Source: Astragalus membranaceus (Eukaryota > Streptophyta > Magnoliopsida > Fabales > Fabaceae). Taken from it: a stretch of 64,000 nucleotides of DNA. The position numbers and the translations under genes are program-made. The stretch is taken from positions 136,559,027 through 136,623,026 of the forward strand of contig CM076846.1 in NCBI GenBank assembly GCA_039519185.1, given 5' to 3'. Below are positions 53,447 through 64,000 of this stretch, in pieces. The first letter of the stretch is position 1. Each line of letters opens with the position of its first letter. The notes under the pieces were generated by a model. That model did no database searches. It was not told the origin of the DNA and saw nothing but the letters and a program-made list of their open reading frames with translations.

Positions 53447-54232
53447 GTACCACCCTAATATTTCTAACAAGTAGAAATACTAAAATACCCAATTTGTAAC
53501 ATCCCCTTTTTTTTTTGCTATTTAATTATATTAGCATAATATTAATTGTTAGTGATTTATTTAATTGATTGAAATTATTTAAATTGAAAATGACTTGTTT
53601 GATTTGTTAAGTATGGAATTGTGTGTGATTGAGAATTTAATTATGTTAAGTTGAGTTATTAGAGCTGAAGGAGTCATTAGGAATGAAATGTGTAAGTGAG
53701 GGGCAATGTGGTCTTTTTACTCTAGCCCTTTATAAACTCATTCAGCTGAAGGTGGAAGAGGAGAAACACACTCATTTTATGAAAATATGGATTCAGGGAG
53801 AGAAAGAAAGGGAGAGGCGCAAGGGGGAGAGGGAGGAAGAGAAGGGGGAATCCTCAAGACTCAATGCATGTTCATTCTCATGGTACCAAAGTAATCAGCT
53901 CATCTTCCTCTTCATAGTGATAGTAACTTCGAAATCATCATCCTCCTCCACCTTGAATCTCCATTAATGACCACCCAAAACTCCATTTGACCAAAGCACA
54001 AACTATGAACCTTGCATGTCATTGTTGTGAGCCTTAGAACCAACTTCTACAACCAAACCACGAATTGGAACCACCTAGGAGTCATTTTCAGTTTCTGGGT
54101 TCAGAGTACAAGTCATAGGAGAGCTGGGATTTCGGTGGGGAGTATTTCGAACGATTCCGGGGACTGTTCGCATAGATCTCTTGTTCGTGACCGTGGTAGA
54201 TTTCTGGTTGTGTGGTTGTCGTCGCTAAAAAG

Positions 54233-55430
54233 GTGAGTTCTATACTCACTAGGATGTTATGGTCATGTGTGTGTTATGCTCTGAGTTTTGGTCTCGTTTT
54301 TTTATGAAAACCGGTATTGAATCATTTTATGAAAACATGGGCGAATCGTTAAAATTATGTGATTGGTTAAGTGTAATCGTTGATTGTTGTTATGATTGTT
54401 GATTGCTATGTGATGATTGATTGGTTTCCATGACTGTTGTGATGTATTATTAAGTTCGAATTGGACAAGAAAACACGAAAACTGACTTTTCTGAAATACT
54501 GGTAGCCACGCACGGACCGTGCGCCCCTGGGCACGGGTCGTGCGTGAGGTTCTGGTACTCGCAGTGGATTTTCTGAAAACTGAGCACGGATCGTGCGCCA
54601 AGGCGCACGGATCGTGTGTCTCTTGCTGGTACCCAATTTTGAACTATGCCCTAAGTCATTCCGATTGGTCCTAAGTCCTTTCTAATCCACTCCTCAAGGT
54701 TTCCTAAGGATGGAAACATATTAGTATCATGAAATCAAGTACGATCGAGGTAATTTTATGTTATGTTCATGTCTTTGCTTATGTGATGGCCCGATGTGGT
54801 ATTTATGAGACCGATTATGACTAGGTTAGGTTATCATAATGTTGAGTATGGGCGATACATTATGATGTGGACTAGGTAATGGATAGTTATAAGTTAAGTT
54901 AATAACGTTAGTAATTCCATGTGAGATCACCTAATGACAAGATTATGCTAAGTATAAGATTAGGTTAAGATTAAGATCATGTTAAGTATATGCTCACTGT
55001 TATGCTCACAGATCATTGTTCACTGCTCATTGTTCAAGGTATATTAAAATATATACATCAGGTTAGGGTGACGACCCTATTTCAGTTTAGTGTGCTAGGG
55101 GAGGGGAAGTCATGAGCCCTATGAACCTAGGCCCCATGAGGTTTGCCCACTAGCGATTAGTGGATTGGGTTCACTGGGAGCTTATTTTGCCAAGTGACCG
55201 GTGACATGCTAAAAACCATTGTTCATTGTTCATGTGTTGCCTCTTGTAACTGCTTATGAGGGTTATGAGGACAACGTTTATGTTAGCCACATAGTCAAAT
55301 ATTAAGACTATGAGTTATGAATAAAGAATAACGAATCAAGCATAATTGAACCGAGAGAATTAGTAAGGGGTCACGATAGAGCTCACTGAGACAAGTTGTC
55401 TCACCCAATCCATGTTGTTGTTTTTTTCAG
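54233..55430 (+). other. Putative LTR intron (solo LTR)
   Basis: 1198 bp. AAG before GTGAGT is a near-perfect 5' splice site. The 3' end is a T-rich tract plus CAG. Both hairpins are present. Confidence 0.6.
54510..54617 (+). promoter_or_regulatory. Palindromic word array GCACGGRYCGTGC (4 copies)
   Basis: Starts at 54510, 54531, 54584 and 54605: 21 bp inside pairs, 74 bp between pairs. Confidence 0.88.
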
Positions 55431-56697
55431 AATTGCAGGCTAAGTTGAAGATGATGAGGCATGGCCATGGAGATGCGTGGGGGGCAGCCGCTATCTTTAT
55501 TTTATTATGTCTTGTATTCAGTTTCCTTTGTACTTTGTATTCAGATCCTTAGTATGTACGATTGTACGACTTATGTTATAAAGTTGTAAATCGCTTCCGC
55601 ACACTTTCTATTTTGGTACTGAACACTAGTTGAGTGGTGTAAGAACGCTTTATGTACTTTTCATGTTAAGTTATGTAACGCGCTTGATGGTTTTTAGCAT
55701 CAAGTATTAGTAGGTGTTCAGTATTTAAAACAGGAGGTACTCTGATGTATGCCAGTAGTGCGCTTCGGTGATTTCTACAAAATAGAAATTAGGGTGTTAC
55801 ACAATTTAGCATACATCAGAGATAACTTCCAGTCCCAGATATTGAACACAAACTAAAAATTCGATGAACAATCACCAAACGGTCACCTCGATATCATAAC
55901 ATAACATTAAATCACTTAAATACTTAAGTTACGAGCCTTACAACTTCTCATGTCCTAGTGTTCAATATCCAAAACCAAAAGTAGCGGAAACGATTTACAA
56001 CTTTAAACAATTACAAGTCATAAACTCGAGATACAAAAACTTGGGAAATAAAGTGAAAAAGCTAAGTCTTCAGGCTCTCCATAAAGCCTCATCTAACCCT
56101 GCTTTCTCGCTTTGTTCTTTCTCTGCGTATATGTAAAACATCAACATATAGGGGGTGAGATTACAAATCTCAGTGAGTATTTTAGTATTTATTATCTTCA
56201 AACAATCGTAACTCACAAGGATACTACGTGCATAAAGCTTTTCCTGACATGCCATAGTACATATCTGGTAATGACTAAGCCTTTACCGTCAAACCTCTCC
56301 ACTAGCTTACACTAGCTTCAAACCTCGTGAGGCCTAGGTTCTGGGGCTCATGACTTCCCCTCCCCTAGTATATTAATTAACTGGGTCGTCACCCGCGCTT
56401 TGATATAATTTATATATCTTAACCTTGCTTGAACATTCAGTTCCATGAATAAACAGTCGCTTGAACATTTAGTTCCATGAATAAACATAACACATGTTCA
56501 CTCACGTGTACTACATTACGGTTTTTGAAACAATTATGAATTCCAAAAACAATTCACTTTAAACCTTGCAATCATGTTCAAAAACAGAGCATCATTGGTT
56601 CCATGACATGAGGGATGGTTGGGAAGAAGATTAGAAGAGGTTTGGAATGGAAAGGAGCGACGAAACGAGAATTTTTCACCTTGAACCCGAACCACAC

Positions 56698-56805
56698 GTA
56701 CGGTCCGTGCCCTAGGGGCGCACGACCCGTGCGTGTTGCACCATTTTAACCGGCGAACACCGAAGCTGGCACATGGTTCGTGGCGCAGGGGCGCACGGTC
56801 CGTAT
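56698..56805 (-). promoter_or_regulatory. Palindromic word array GCACGACCCGTGC-like (4 copies)
   Basis: Words near 56698, 56720, 56769 and 56793: 22-24 bp inside pairs and 71-73 bp between pairs. The word is partly decayed. Confidence 0.75.
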
Positions 56806-57550
56806 GCTCTGTTCAGTACACCAAAATCAATCTGTTTCTCTCGTTTCGCTTCTCCGTTCGTGTCCATTCCGTATTCCGATCAAAATCCAACCTCAAAACA
56901 GATAATACCAGACAATATTCCAGTCCATACAATATAATTAAATCACAATGCATCAACAATCGATTCGTCCCATAGTTCAAAATACTAGTTTTTACAAAAA
57001 TACAGTTTTCGACTCAAAATCTTTCGAAATAACGGAACATTCAACGAAATCAGTCACATAACATTCATTTCAGAACGAGAATAATCCTAAGCGTGAGTAG
57101 AAATCACTATTTCAGCCTCAAACAGCATTCAAGCAATCACATAGTCACCAATCAATCAATCGTTCATAACTAAACACATTTTCGCAATTACGGTTTTCGT
57201 AAAACAACGGCTTTCAGCGAAATCGAACGAAACGAAGAACAAAACCATATTCTCAATCACATGCAAGGTTTACACAATAAAACTGAAAACCCTAAGCGAG
57301 TATAGAACTCACCAATAGTGATGAAAATCACGAACAATCGAGGCTCCACGAAATGCAAGCAACAATGTAACCAATCGAGCTATCCCCGAATGTTCACCTA
57401 CGTTCCAACGAACACGATATCGATCCCGAACGAATTCCAAACGTGTCCAGATACTGAATCTTACCCAAATGCATCTTAATCAACAATGTAATCTCCGTTC
57501 TACTCCAATATAATCCCGACTCTTAGAAACGTAGCAATTAATTCCAAATT

Positions 57551-57770
57551 CGGTTTGACAACATCTGTAAGTTTTTTTGCAATAGACTTAACTAACTCAA
57601 TTCTTAACCAAAACTATCCAAACCAGTGCCTAATGTGTATATAATTTTTTCTACTTTCATATGGTTCAAGTACCACACTTATATGATGAGTATTCAGGGA
57701 GTTACTGCTAAAATTTATAGAATGGTTCAAAATTGGTACTGTTACAAAAGTAAAACTTGTAACTAATTGT
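57551..57770. other. Unassigned AT-rich stretch
   Basis: Between two LTRs. No motif or gene recognised. Confidence 0.4.
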
Positions 57771-58230
57771 TGTAACTCCCCGGTATATTTATTTGATAAA
57801 TACACCCGAGTGCACATCAATAAACATCAGAGATAAAAATTCCTGTTTAGACACTGAATACCACTATAAAATTTTTGCTGAAAATACAACATAACCATCT
57901 TATACACAAATAAGACCATACGGTACTCAGACCATAAACTGTCAGCAACTGTGGTAATCAGAGTCATACAAGAAAGTGGAAAGAAAGATAAACAAAACAC
58001 TAATGCCATAGTGTTGAGATACATGAACAACAGAAGGAAAATAAACTTAAACATAAAGCTAAGTCATCATCAATCTCCCGGGGCCACCTACTCGTGCCTC
58101 TGAGGTTTCTTCTGTCCCTGTTTATCTGTAAAACAACAACATTTAAACAGTGAGATACAATCTCAGTGAGTTCTACCGAGACCCCTATCTACCCTCTCGG
58201 TTCAATTATGAATTTTTATATAACGTGACA

Positions 58231-58442
58231 CGGCACCGACTGCGTTACCGCTTCCAAACCCGGTGAACCGCATTACTTAACTTTTAACAGATCACCGACT
58301 GCGTTACCGCTTCCAAACCCGGTGAACCTGTTATGACTTAGTACGACACCGACTGCGTTACCGCTTCCAAACCCGGTGAACCGTACAACAAACAAATTTG
58401 ACATAACACCGACTGCGTAACCGCTTCCAAACCCGGTGAACC
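58231..58442 (-). repeat. Tandem repeat ACCGGGTTTGGAAGCGGTAA
   Basis: Four main copies of a unit of about 35 bp core plus variable spacer, in the same relative place as the repeat at 40745-40975. Confidence 0.85.
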
Positions 58443-58840
58443 CCCTTACCAATAGCATTTTTCCTAATGGCACAGAGCCTAGGGTAAGGGATCATGACTG
58501 CCCCGCCTAGTATGTCAACATGGGTCGTCACCCAAACTCGATATAACACATATATATCCACAATCATATAACCATTTAGTTCATTAAATTTTACTTTACC
58601 ACATAGGACTCATAGTCCATTTGTTATCAATAAAACGTATCCGCACACGTGTACTATTATTCGGTTTTTCGAAACGGTTTAGACATCAAAAAGCGTTTTA
58701 TAAAACCCTTTGTAACACACCCAAAATCATGGCGTCATAAGCCTAATATCATTATATAAGGGTTAGGAAAGGATTAGGAGAGGATTGGAATCGAAACGGA
58801 ATCATTTAGGGTACTTTGAAAAATTTGGACAGAAGCACAC

Positions 58841-59025
58841 GCACGGGTCGTGCCCCTGGGACGCACGGGTCGTGCGCCCTGCTAAACATTTTTAAAAACT
58901 GAAACCGAACCAGGCGCACGAGTCGTGCCTCTGCACGCACGGGTCGTGCGTCCTGTTAGAAAATTTTTAAACAATGAACCCGAGCCAGGCGCACGGGTCG
59001 TGCGCCCTGGACGCACGGGTCGTGC
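58841..59025 (-). promoter_or_regulatory. Palindromic word array GCACGGGTCGTGC (6 copies)
   Basis: Starts at 58841, 58863, 58916, 58937, 58991 and 59013: three pairs with 21-22 bp inside and exactly 75 bp between units. Confidence 0.92.
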
Positions 59026-60005
59026 GTATTTGACAGCATTGCAAAAATAGCCATTTTCCTGAAAATTCGCTTTCCGTTTAATCTGAAACTCGCTCCAATC
59101 GATTCCTAACTCGAAAACAGACCATACCAGGCAATATTCCAGTCCAATCAACATCAAACAATCAAGCAATTCAATCAAAATTCAATCTAAACGGATTCTC
59201 ATCCAAAAACGACATTTTTTCGAAATAACGGTTTTTGACTCAAAATTCTCGGAATCAACCAACACAACTAATCATAACGAAACGGAATAAACCTAAACGT
59301 GAGTAAAACTCACCCTTGAAGCGAGAGCCGATGTCGAACCGAATTTGCCGAGACTTGAAAAACTCTCGAACGGAACCCTATTTCACCAAATCGCTCCAAA
59401 CTTCGATTCGAACTTCACAACGCGATCAATCCGCTCCTAGCTTCGATCCTAAACATAACCCAATCATCAACACAACCTATTAACCCATGATTTCAACAAA
59501 TTTTCCCAAAAACCCTCAATTTTCGAAATCAAAAGGAAGGGGGAAAAATGGAGGAGAAGCTTACCAAAGATATGGGTTTTGATGAGGGAGGAAAAATGGT
59601 GAAGATGTTGAATTTTGGAGGGTTGGGCTTCACCCCTCTTCTTCCTGTCTCTTCTTCTTTCCTCTTCTTCTTTCTCTTTTCTTTCTTTTCTTTTCCTTCT
59701 CTTTTCTCTTCTTTTCTTTCTCTGTTTCTCTTCTCTCTCTCGTGGACCCTTCTTTCTTTTCTTTAAACACATACACACACACACATATTTAATCAATAAA
59801 TACGTGGTAGCGTGGTCCAATTACCGTATTGATCTAATTCCCTTATTTCGATTTCGAAACTTCCTTGGTCCGTATTATTCGGTCAACGATCCTGAGGCAG
59901 CCAATAATTAATTTTAGCACTCAATAATTTTACCAATTAAGTACCAAATTAATGCAATTGGGTTAACATCCAAATAATTCGATTAATTATTTTGAGGATG
60001 TTACA

Positions 60006-60018
60006 TTCTCCCCAACTT
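60006..60018 (-). other. Polypurine tract of the chromovirus
   Basis: AAGTTGGGGAGAA (minus) directly before the 3' LTR, the same as at 45199-45211. Confidence 0.85.
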
Positions 60019-60055
60019 GAAAGAATTTTGTCCTCAAAATTAGACACAACATACC

Positions 60056-62281
60056 TCAAGAGAACAAATACGGATACCGAGTCCGCATATCGTCCTCCAA
60101 CTCCCAAGTAGCTTCTTCGACGGAAAAACCATCCCAAACCACCTTGACAATGGGAATTGACTTCGTCCGTAGCGTCCTCGCGCCACGTTCCATGATGTAA
60201 TTTGGATGAGGTTGGAAAGACAAGTCCGGTCGGAGGTCAATCGTTTCAAAATCTAACGGTTGACTTGGATCGGGAATGTACTTTCGCAACTGTGACACAT
60301 GGAATACATCATGCAAATTTGACAATGGAGGAGGCAAGGCGGTGCGGTATGCAAGAGGCCCAACTCGCTCGATAATTTGGAAGGGTCCAATATACCGAGG
60401 ACTGAGCTTCTTCACCCGTAATGCTCTACCTGTGCCAATTGTTGGTGATAATCTCAAAAACACATGATCACCCGATTCAAACTCTAACGGCCTTCTCCTT
60501 TTGTCGGCATAACTCTTTTGCCTACTCTGAGCAGCTTTCATTCTTTCCCTGATCTGACGGATCTTTTCAGTAGTGTCATGAATCATCTCGGGCCCTAACA
60601 ATCGGTTCTCACCTACTTCCCACCAACACAATGGAGTTCTACATTTCCTACCATACAAGGCTTCAAAAGGTTCCATTCCGATACTGGAATGATAACTGTT
60701 GTTGTATGAGAATTCCACCAGTGGAAGATGATCCTCCCATTTCTTCCCGTTATCAAGTACTGAAGCCCTAAGCATATCCTCTAATGTCTGGATAGTTCTC
60801 TCGGTCTGCCCATCTGTTTGCGGGTGATAAGCGGTACTTAAAAGTACTTTAGTCCCCAATGCTTCATTTAGAGCTTTCCAAAATCGCGAAGTGAATTTCG
60901 GATCTCGATCCGACACTATACTGGTAGGAACCCCATGTAACCTTACTATGTTCTTTAAATACACCTCAGCTAGCTTGGATACTTTACTGCTAGAACGAAC
61001 TGGAATAAAATGAGCTGATTTGGTTAACCGATCTACAACTACCCAAATGGAGTCGTTACCGGCTTGAGACCTTGGCAACGCCATTACAAAATCCATGGAA
61101 ATGTCTTCCCATTTCCACACTGGCACGTCTAGTGGCCGTAGCAGACCAGCAGGCTTCTGATGTTCAATCTTAACTCTTTGGCACGTTAAGCATTTTGATA
61201 CAAATTCAGCAATCTCTAACTTCATTCCTTGCCACCAATACATCTGCTTTAAATCTCTATACATCTTGGTGGATCCAGGATGTACAGAAAATACACTTCG
61301 GTGTGCTTCCTCTAGCACTTGCTTTCTAATACCTTCATCATCTGGCACACAGATCCTACCGTTGAAACAAATAACTCCATCACTATCTTCAGTGAAATCC
61401 GGCAACAATTTCTGTGATTGTAGCTTCACATCAATTTCCTGTGCTAAGCGAATAGAATCCCTTAATGAACTGGAGATCCTCATATGGCTCAACACTAACC
61501 GGTTTTTCCTTGATCTTGCATTCATATTTAAGTCCCTAAAGGACTCCAACAATTTCATCTCATGCATCATAAACTCTGCTATGTGGATGGATTTCCTACT
61601 TAGTGCATCAGCTACAACATTAGCTTTTCCCGGATGATACTTCAACTCGAAGTCATAATCCTTCAGAAATTCCACCCACCTTCTCTGCCTGTTATTCAAC
61701 TCCTTCTGGTCAAATAAATATTTCAAACTTTTATGATCATTAAAGACTTCGAAACGAGACCCATATAGGTAATGTCTCCAAATCTTCAGTGCGTACACAA
61801 TAGCTGCCAACTCCAGATCATGAGTCGGATAATTCTCTTCATGAGTCTTCAACTGTCTGGAGGCATAAGCTACAACTTGTTGGTTCTGCATGAGAACACA
61901 TCCCAAACCCTTCCCAAAAGCATCGCTGAAAATTTGAAAATCCAGAGACGGATCTGGAAGAATTAGGATTGGAGCAGAAGTCAACCTAACCTTCAACTCT
62001 TGAAAACATTCCTCACAATCGGTATCCCATATAAACGGTTGGGCCTTACGAGTTAACCGAGTAAGCGGAAGAACCAATTGTGAAAAACCTTGAATAAACC
62101 TTCTATAGTAACCAGCTAGACCCAAGAAACTTCTTATTTCTGTAACAGATGTTGGTCGTTCCCAACACAACACCGCTTCCACTTTACTGGGATCCACCGC
62201 AACTCCCGATTGGGAAATCACGTGTCCCAAAAACTTCACTTCCGGCATCAAGAAGTCACACTTCGACGGCTTGGCATACAA
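60056..62281 (-). CDS. Tekay chromovirus pol: RT thumb, RNase H, integrase, chromodomain
   Basis: A 741-residue frame that continues the frame at 62291-64000 after a single TGA. It has the RT end (FLGLAGYYRRFIQGFS), RNase H (FQIFSDAFGKGLGCVL, VFNDHKSLKYLF), integrase HHCC (HRSVFSVHPGSTKMY, CLTCQRVK), the catalytic residues in SMDFVMALP, VSDRDPKFTS and GQTERTIQ, and a C-terminal chromodomain (IPIVKVVWDGFSVEEATWEL) near residues 705-735, which marks Tekay/Del. In chromoviruses this domain guides insertion toward heterochromatin. RNase H reads SDAFGKG where SDASGKG is usual. Confidence 0.93.
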   Translation of the reverse strand: MYAKPSKCDFLMPEVKFLGHVISQSGVAVDPSKVEAVLCWERPTSVTEIRSFLGLAGYYRRFIQGFSQLVLPLTRLTRKAQPFIWDTDCEECFQELKVRLTSAPILILPDPSLDFQIFSDAFGKGLGCVLMQNQQVVAYASRQLKTHEENYPTHDLELAAIVYALKIWRHYLYGSRFEVFNDHKSLKYLFDQKELNNRQRRWVEFLKDYDFELKYHPGKANVVADALSRKSIHIAEFMMHEMKLLESFRDLNMNARSRKNRLVLSHMRISSSLRDSIRLAQEIDVKLQSQKLLPDFTEDSDGVICFNGRICVPDDEGIRKQVLEEAHRSVFSVHPGSTKMYRDLKQMYWWQGMKLEIAEFVSKCLTCQRVKIEHQKPAGLLRPLDVPVWKWEDISMDFVMALPRSQAGNDSIWVVVDRLTKSAHFIPVRSSSKVSKLAEVYLKNIVRLHGVPTSIVSDRDPKFTSRFWKALNEALGTKVLLSTAYHPQTDGQTERTIQTLEDMLRASVLDNGKKWEDHLPLVEFSYNNSYHSSIGMEPFEALYGRKCRTPLCWWEVGENRLLGPEMIHDTTEKIRQIRERMKAAQSRQKSYADKRRRPLEFESGDHVFLRLSPTIGTGRALRVKKLSPRYIGPFQIIERVGPLAYRTALPPPLSNLHDVFHVSQLRKYIPDPSQPLDFETIDLRPDLSFQPHPNYIMERGARTLRTKSIPIVKVVWDGFSVEEATWELEDDMRTRYPYLFS

Positions 62282-62290
62282 TTTCTTTTC

Positions 62291-64000
62291 TCAGAGTACA
62301 TTCAGAACAATGCGGAGATGTTGAACATGGTCCTCAATGGTCTTAGAGTACACCAAGATGTCATCAATAAAAACTACCACAAACTGATCGAGATAAGTAT
62401 GGAATACTCGGTTCATGTAATCCATGAATACCGCTGGAGCATTAGTCAAACCGAAGGGCATTACTACGAACTCGTAATGTCCATACCTCGTACGGAAAGC
62501 TGTCTTCGGAATATCTAAGGCTCGTACCTTTATTTGATGATAGCCCGACCTCAGATCAATTTTTGAAAATACCACTGCACCTCGAAGTTGGTCAAGCAAG
62601 TCGTCTATCCTCGGCAATGGATATTTGTTCTTAATCGTCACCTTGTTTAGTTGACGGTAGTCAATACACAATCTCATGCTTCCGTCCCTCTTCTTAACTA
62701 GCAACACCGGAGCACCCCATGGAGAGGCACTCGGTCGGATAAACCTCTTTGATATTAATTCTTCAAGTTGGGACTTCAATTCTTTCAATTCTAAAGGAGA
62801 CATTCTATAAGGAGCAATAGACATTGATCCTGTACCAGGAACCAATTCTATAGAAAATTCTACCTCTCGCTCAGGAGGTAAGGATAAAACCTCTTCTGGA
62901 AAGACATCTAGAAATTCATTTACCACTTGCACAGATGACAAATCTAAACCCGTTTCAGTAGATGCAGACAACATAATAAGAATAGCTTCCGCACCTTGGA
63001 ATAATGACTGGCTTGCTTCGGTGTAAGAGATCATCACTTCCGAATCTGCCTGTGTCAAGCCTACGGATTCGGAGGCGAAGCTAATGGTTCGATTGGCACC
63101 GTTGATCATCACATGATTTTCAGCCATCCAATTCATACCCAGAACAATGTCCATGCTTCTCATAGGCAAGCAAATAAATCTCACAACAAACTGTCTTTCG
63201 CCTATGACAAGTAGGCAATTTTCACATAATGCTTGGGTCTGGACACGACCCTTGGCAGCAGTTAAAATAGTTATCGGTTCGGATAGCTCAGACAATGCTA
63301 GTCCCAACCGATCCACACATGCTTGCGAGATAAAACAGTGAGTTGCACCAGAATCATATAAAATATTGACTGAATTATTAAAAAGAGATCCCGTACCCCT
63401 CAGAAGATTATCAGTAGGTGTGATGGTCCGAGCATCTAGAGTGTTGATCCGCCCCTGACTAGGTGCGTTTGGTGCTCTTTGGATGTTCTTCTTTGCTGGG
63501 CACTCATTTGCATAGTGGCCCTCCTCATTACAATGATAGCACCTAGTAGATCTTAGTTGACACTCACCACGGTGATACCTTCCGCACTTAGGACAATTTT
63601 TAAACCTCGTTTGGTCAGCTGTTTGCACCTGCTTTCCCTTATAATTGTTTCCCTTGAATTGTCTGCTTGGAGTAGAAGACTCAGCAACCTTCTTCTTACC
63701 CTTCCAATAGTATTTCTTTTCAGCATACATTTTCCTCAGATCCTCCTCAGCAACATATGCTTGTTGCACTAAGGCAGGATAATTAACCAGAGTGTAAGAA
63801 CTGAGTCCTTGGCTCACATCAGCTCGGAGACCTTCTTTGAACATTTGCATCTTCCACACATCATTTGGGGCATACTTTCCCAGCTCATAGAACTGAGACA
63901 GTCTTTCAAATTTCGCAGCATATTCCCCAACTGACAAATCACCTTGCTTAAGATTCACAAACTCTGCTTGTTTGCTCAGCTTCTTCACCGAAGGGAAATA
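62291..64000 (-). CDS. Tekay chromovirus gag, protease and RT palm, partial
   Basis: The frame runs in from the window end (first ATG at 63988, probably not the true start). It has the capsid C-terminal half (LSVGEYAAKFERLSQFY), zinc knuckle CYHCNEEGHYANEC near residue 150, protease LYDSGATHCFIS near 210, RT with SKIDLRSGYHQIKV, MPFGLTNAPAVF and the catalytic FIDDILVYSK. It ends at a TGA near 62291 where the neighbour-type sequence has CGA (Arg), a single CpG-decay stop. Apart from that I see no lesion in the visible part. Confidence 0.93.
   Translation of the reverse strand, partial: YFPSVKKLSKQAEFVNLKQGDLSVGEYAAKFERLSQFYELGKYAPNDVWKMQMFKEGLRADVSQGLSSYTLVNYPALVQQAYVAEEDLRKMYAEKKYYWKGKKKVAESSTPSRQFKGNNYKGKQVQTADQTRFKNCPKCGRYHRGECQLRSTRCYHCNEEGHYANECPAKKNIQRAPNAPSQGRINTLDARTITPTDNLLRGTGSLFNNSVNILYDSGATHCFISQACVDRLGLALSELSEPITILTAAKGRVQTQALCENCLLVIGERQFVVRFICLPMRSMDIVLGMNWMAENHVMINGANRTISFASESVGLTQADSEVMISYTEASQSLFQGAEAILIMLSASTETGLDLSSVQVVNEFLDVFPEEVLSLPPEREVEFSIELVPGTGSMSIAPYRMSPLELKELKSQLEELISKRFIRPSASPWGAPVLLVKKRDGSMRLCIDYRQLNKVTIKNKYPLPRIDDLLDQLRGAVVFSKIDLRSGYHQIKVRALDIPKTAFRTRYGHYEFVVMPFGLTNAPAVFMDYMNRVFHTYLDQFVVVFIDDILVYSKTIEDHVQHLRIVLNVL

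Larger units (their letters stand above)
53495..55801 (+). mobile_element. Solo LTR, Tekay type
   Basis: 2307 bp, TGTAACATCCCC to GGTGTTACA, flanked by CAATT (53490-53494, 55802-55806). It has the intron-like layout: AAAAAG then GTGAGT at 54233 with hairpin to 54249, palindrome pairs 54510-54617, hairpin 55387-55403 and TTGTTTTTTTCAG ending 55430. No internal region and no genes. Confidence 0.92.
53447..57550 (-). mobile_element. Tekay-type LTR, minus strand, 5' truncated, split by a solo LTR
   Basis: The LTR 3' end reads inward from TGTACCACCC at about 53447, is split by the solo LTR 53495-55801, and resumes at 55807. It has the hairpin 56156-56172, an acceptor-like CAG near 56123-56125, palindrome pairs 56698-56805 and the 5' splice-like GTGAGT at 57312. 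A partial internal duplication near 57090 repeats the splice-site region in decayed form. The 5' start was not found; the edge near 57550 is approximate. Confidence 0.6.
58126..59313 (-). other. Putative LTR intron of the chromovirus
   Basis: 1188 bp. The 5' end is GTGAGTTTTACTCAC (59313-59299), and the 3' end is TTGTTGTTTTACAG with the hairpin TGAGATTGTATCTCA 23 bases upstream (58151-58165). Relative to the hairpin at 41090, the sixth stem pair is T-A instead of C-G. Confidence 0.6.
57771..60005 (-). repeat. 3' LTR of the Tekay chromovirus
   Basis: 2235 bp, TGTAACATCCTC at 60005 to GGGAGTTACA at 57771 on the minus strand. Its first 60 bases match the LTR at 38941. It contains a putative intron (59313 to 58126), palindrome pairs at 58841-59025 and a tandem repeat at 58231-58442. 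Confidence 0.92.

Noticed and set aside
56070..56315. Small ORFs on both strands near 56100-56300 as host genes
   Set aside because: They fall inside a Tekay-type LTR at the conserved hairpin and acceptor region.

Overview
The window is about 64 kb of plant repeat DNA. I see no host gene, tRNA or rRNA. It is a nest of LTR retrotransposons: Ty3 lineages Tat, Athila and Tekay/Del chromovirus, and Ty1/copia of the SIRE/Maximus type. Tat's second RNase H, Athila's tRNA-Asp-type primer site and the Tekay chromodomain all point to a flowering plant. A large-genome dicot, perhaps a legume, is my inference and not proven.

Layout. 1-1114: SIRE-type LTR, minus strand, running off the window. 1115-1599: start of a Tat element (primer site, gag N-terminus). 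1600-2455: Tat LTR shared with the Tat body at 2456-11197 (minus: gag remnant, protease, RT, two RNases H, integrase), which carries on its plus strand a captured plant-mobile-domain gene with three introns. 11198-38759: degenerate Athila element (minus). Its 3' LTR is split by a tandem SIRE unit (12495-28858, three LTRs and two internal regions, target repeat TCCTG), and its protease-RT region by a SIRE solo LTR (37040-38441, target repeat GTTCA). 38760-52053: a second Athila (plus), split by a Tekay-type element with near-identical LTRs (38941-47755, AGAAC) and by a solo LTR (49395-51976, GTGAG). 52054-57770: mosaic of Tekay-type LTRs with an intact solo LTR at 53495-55801 (CAATT). 57771-64000: 3' LTR and nearly complete gag-pol of a Tekay chromovirus (minus), cut by the window end.

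Three patterns cut across these elements. (1) SIRE-type LTRs carry, just upstream of the TATA box, 12-15 copies of the palindrome AATCGATT spaced about 32 bp apart, which is three DNA helical turns; one interval is 21 bp, two turns. (2) Tekay-type LTRs contain what looks like a 1.2-1.4 kb intron in the 5' leader. The 5' splice site GTGAGT sits in a hairpin, and a second hairpin with compensatory base changes lies just upstream of the 3' splice site. Inside the intron, inverted-repeat words occur in pairs 21-22 bp apart, repeated every 71-75 bp. The layout is shared, but the word itself differs completely between families. (3) The first Athila element is peppered with 12-bp near-palindromes in 15-bp steps, in both coding and non-coding parts. 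I regard these palindromic arrays and the structured LTR intron as the candidate undescribed system.

Most genes here are broken. Exceptions with long open frames are gag in SIRE copy 1, pol in SIRE copy 2, and the chromovirus gag-pol, which has one stop codon in the part visible here.
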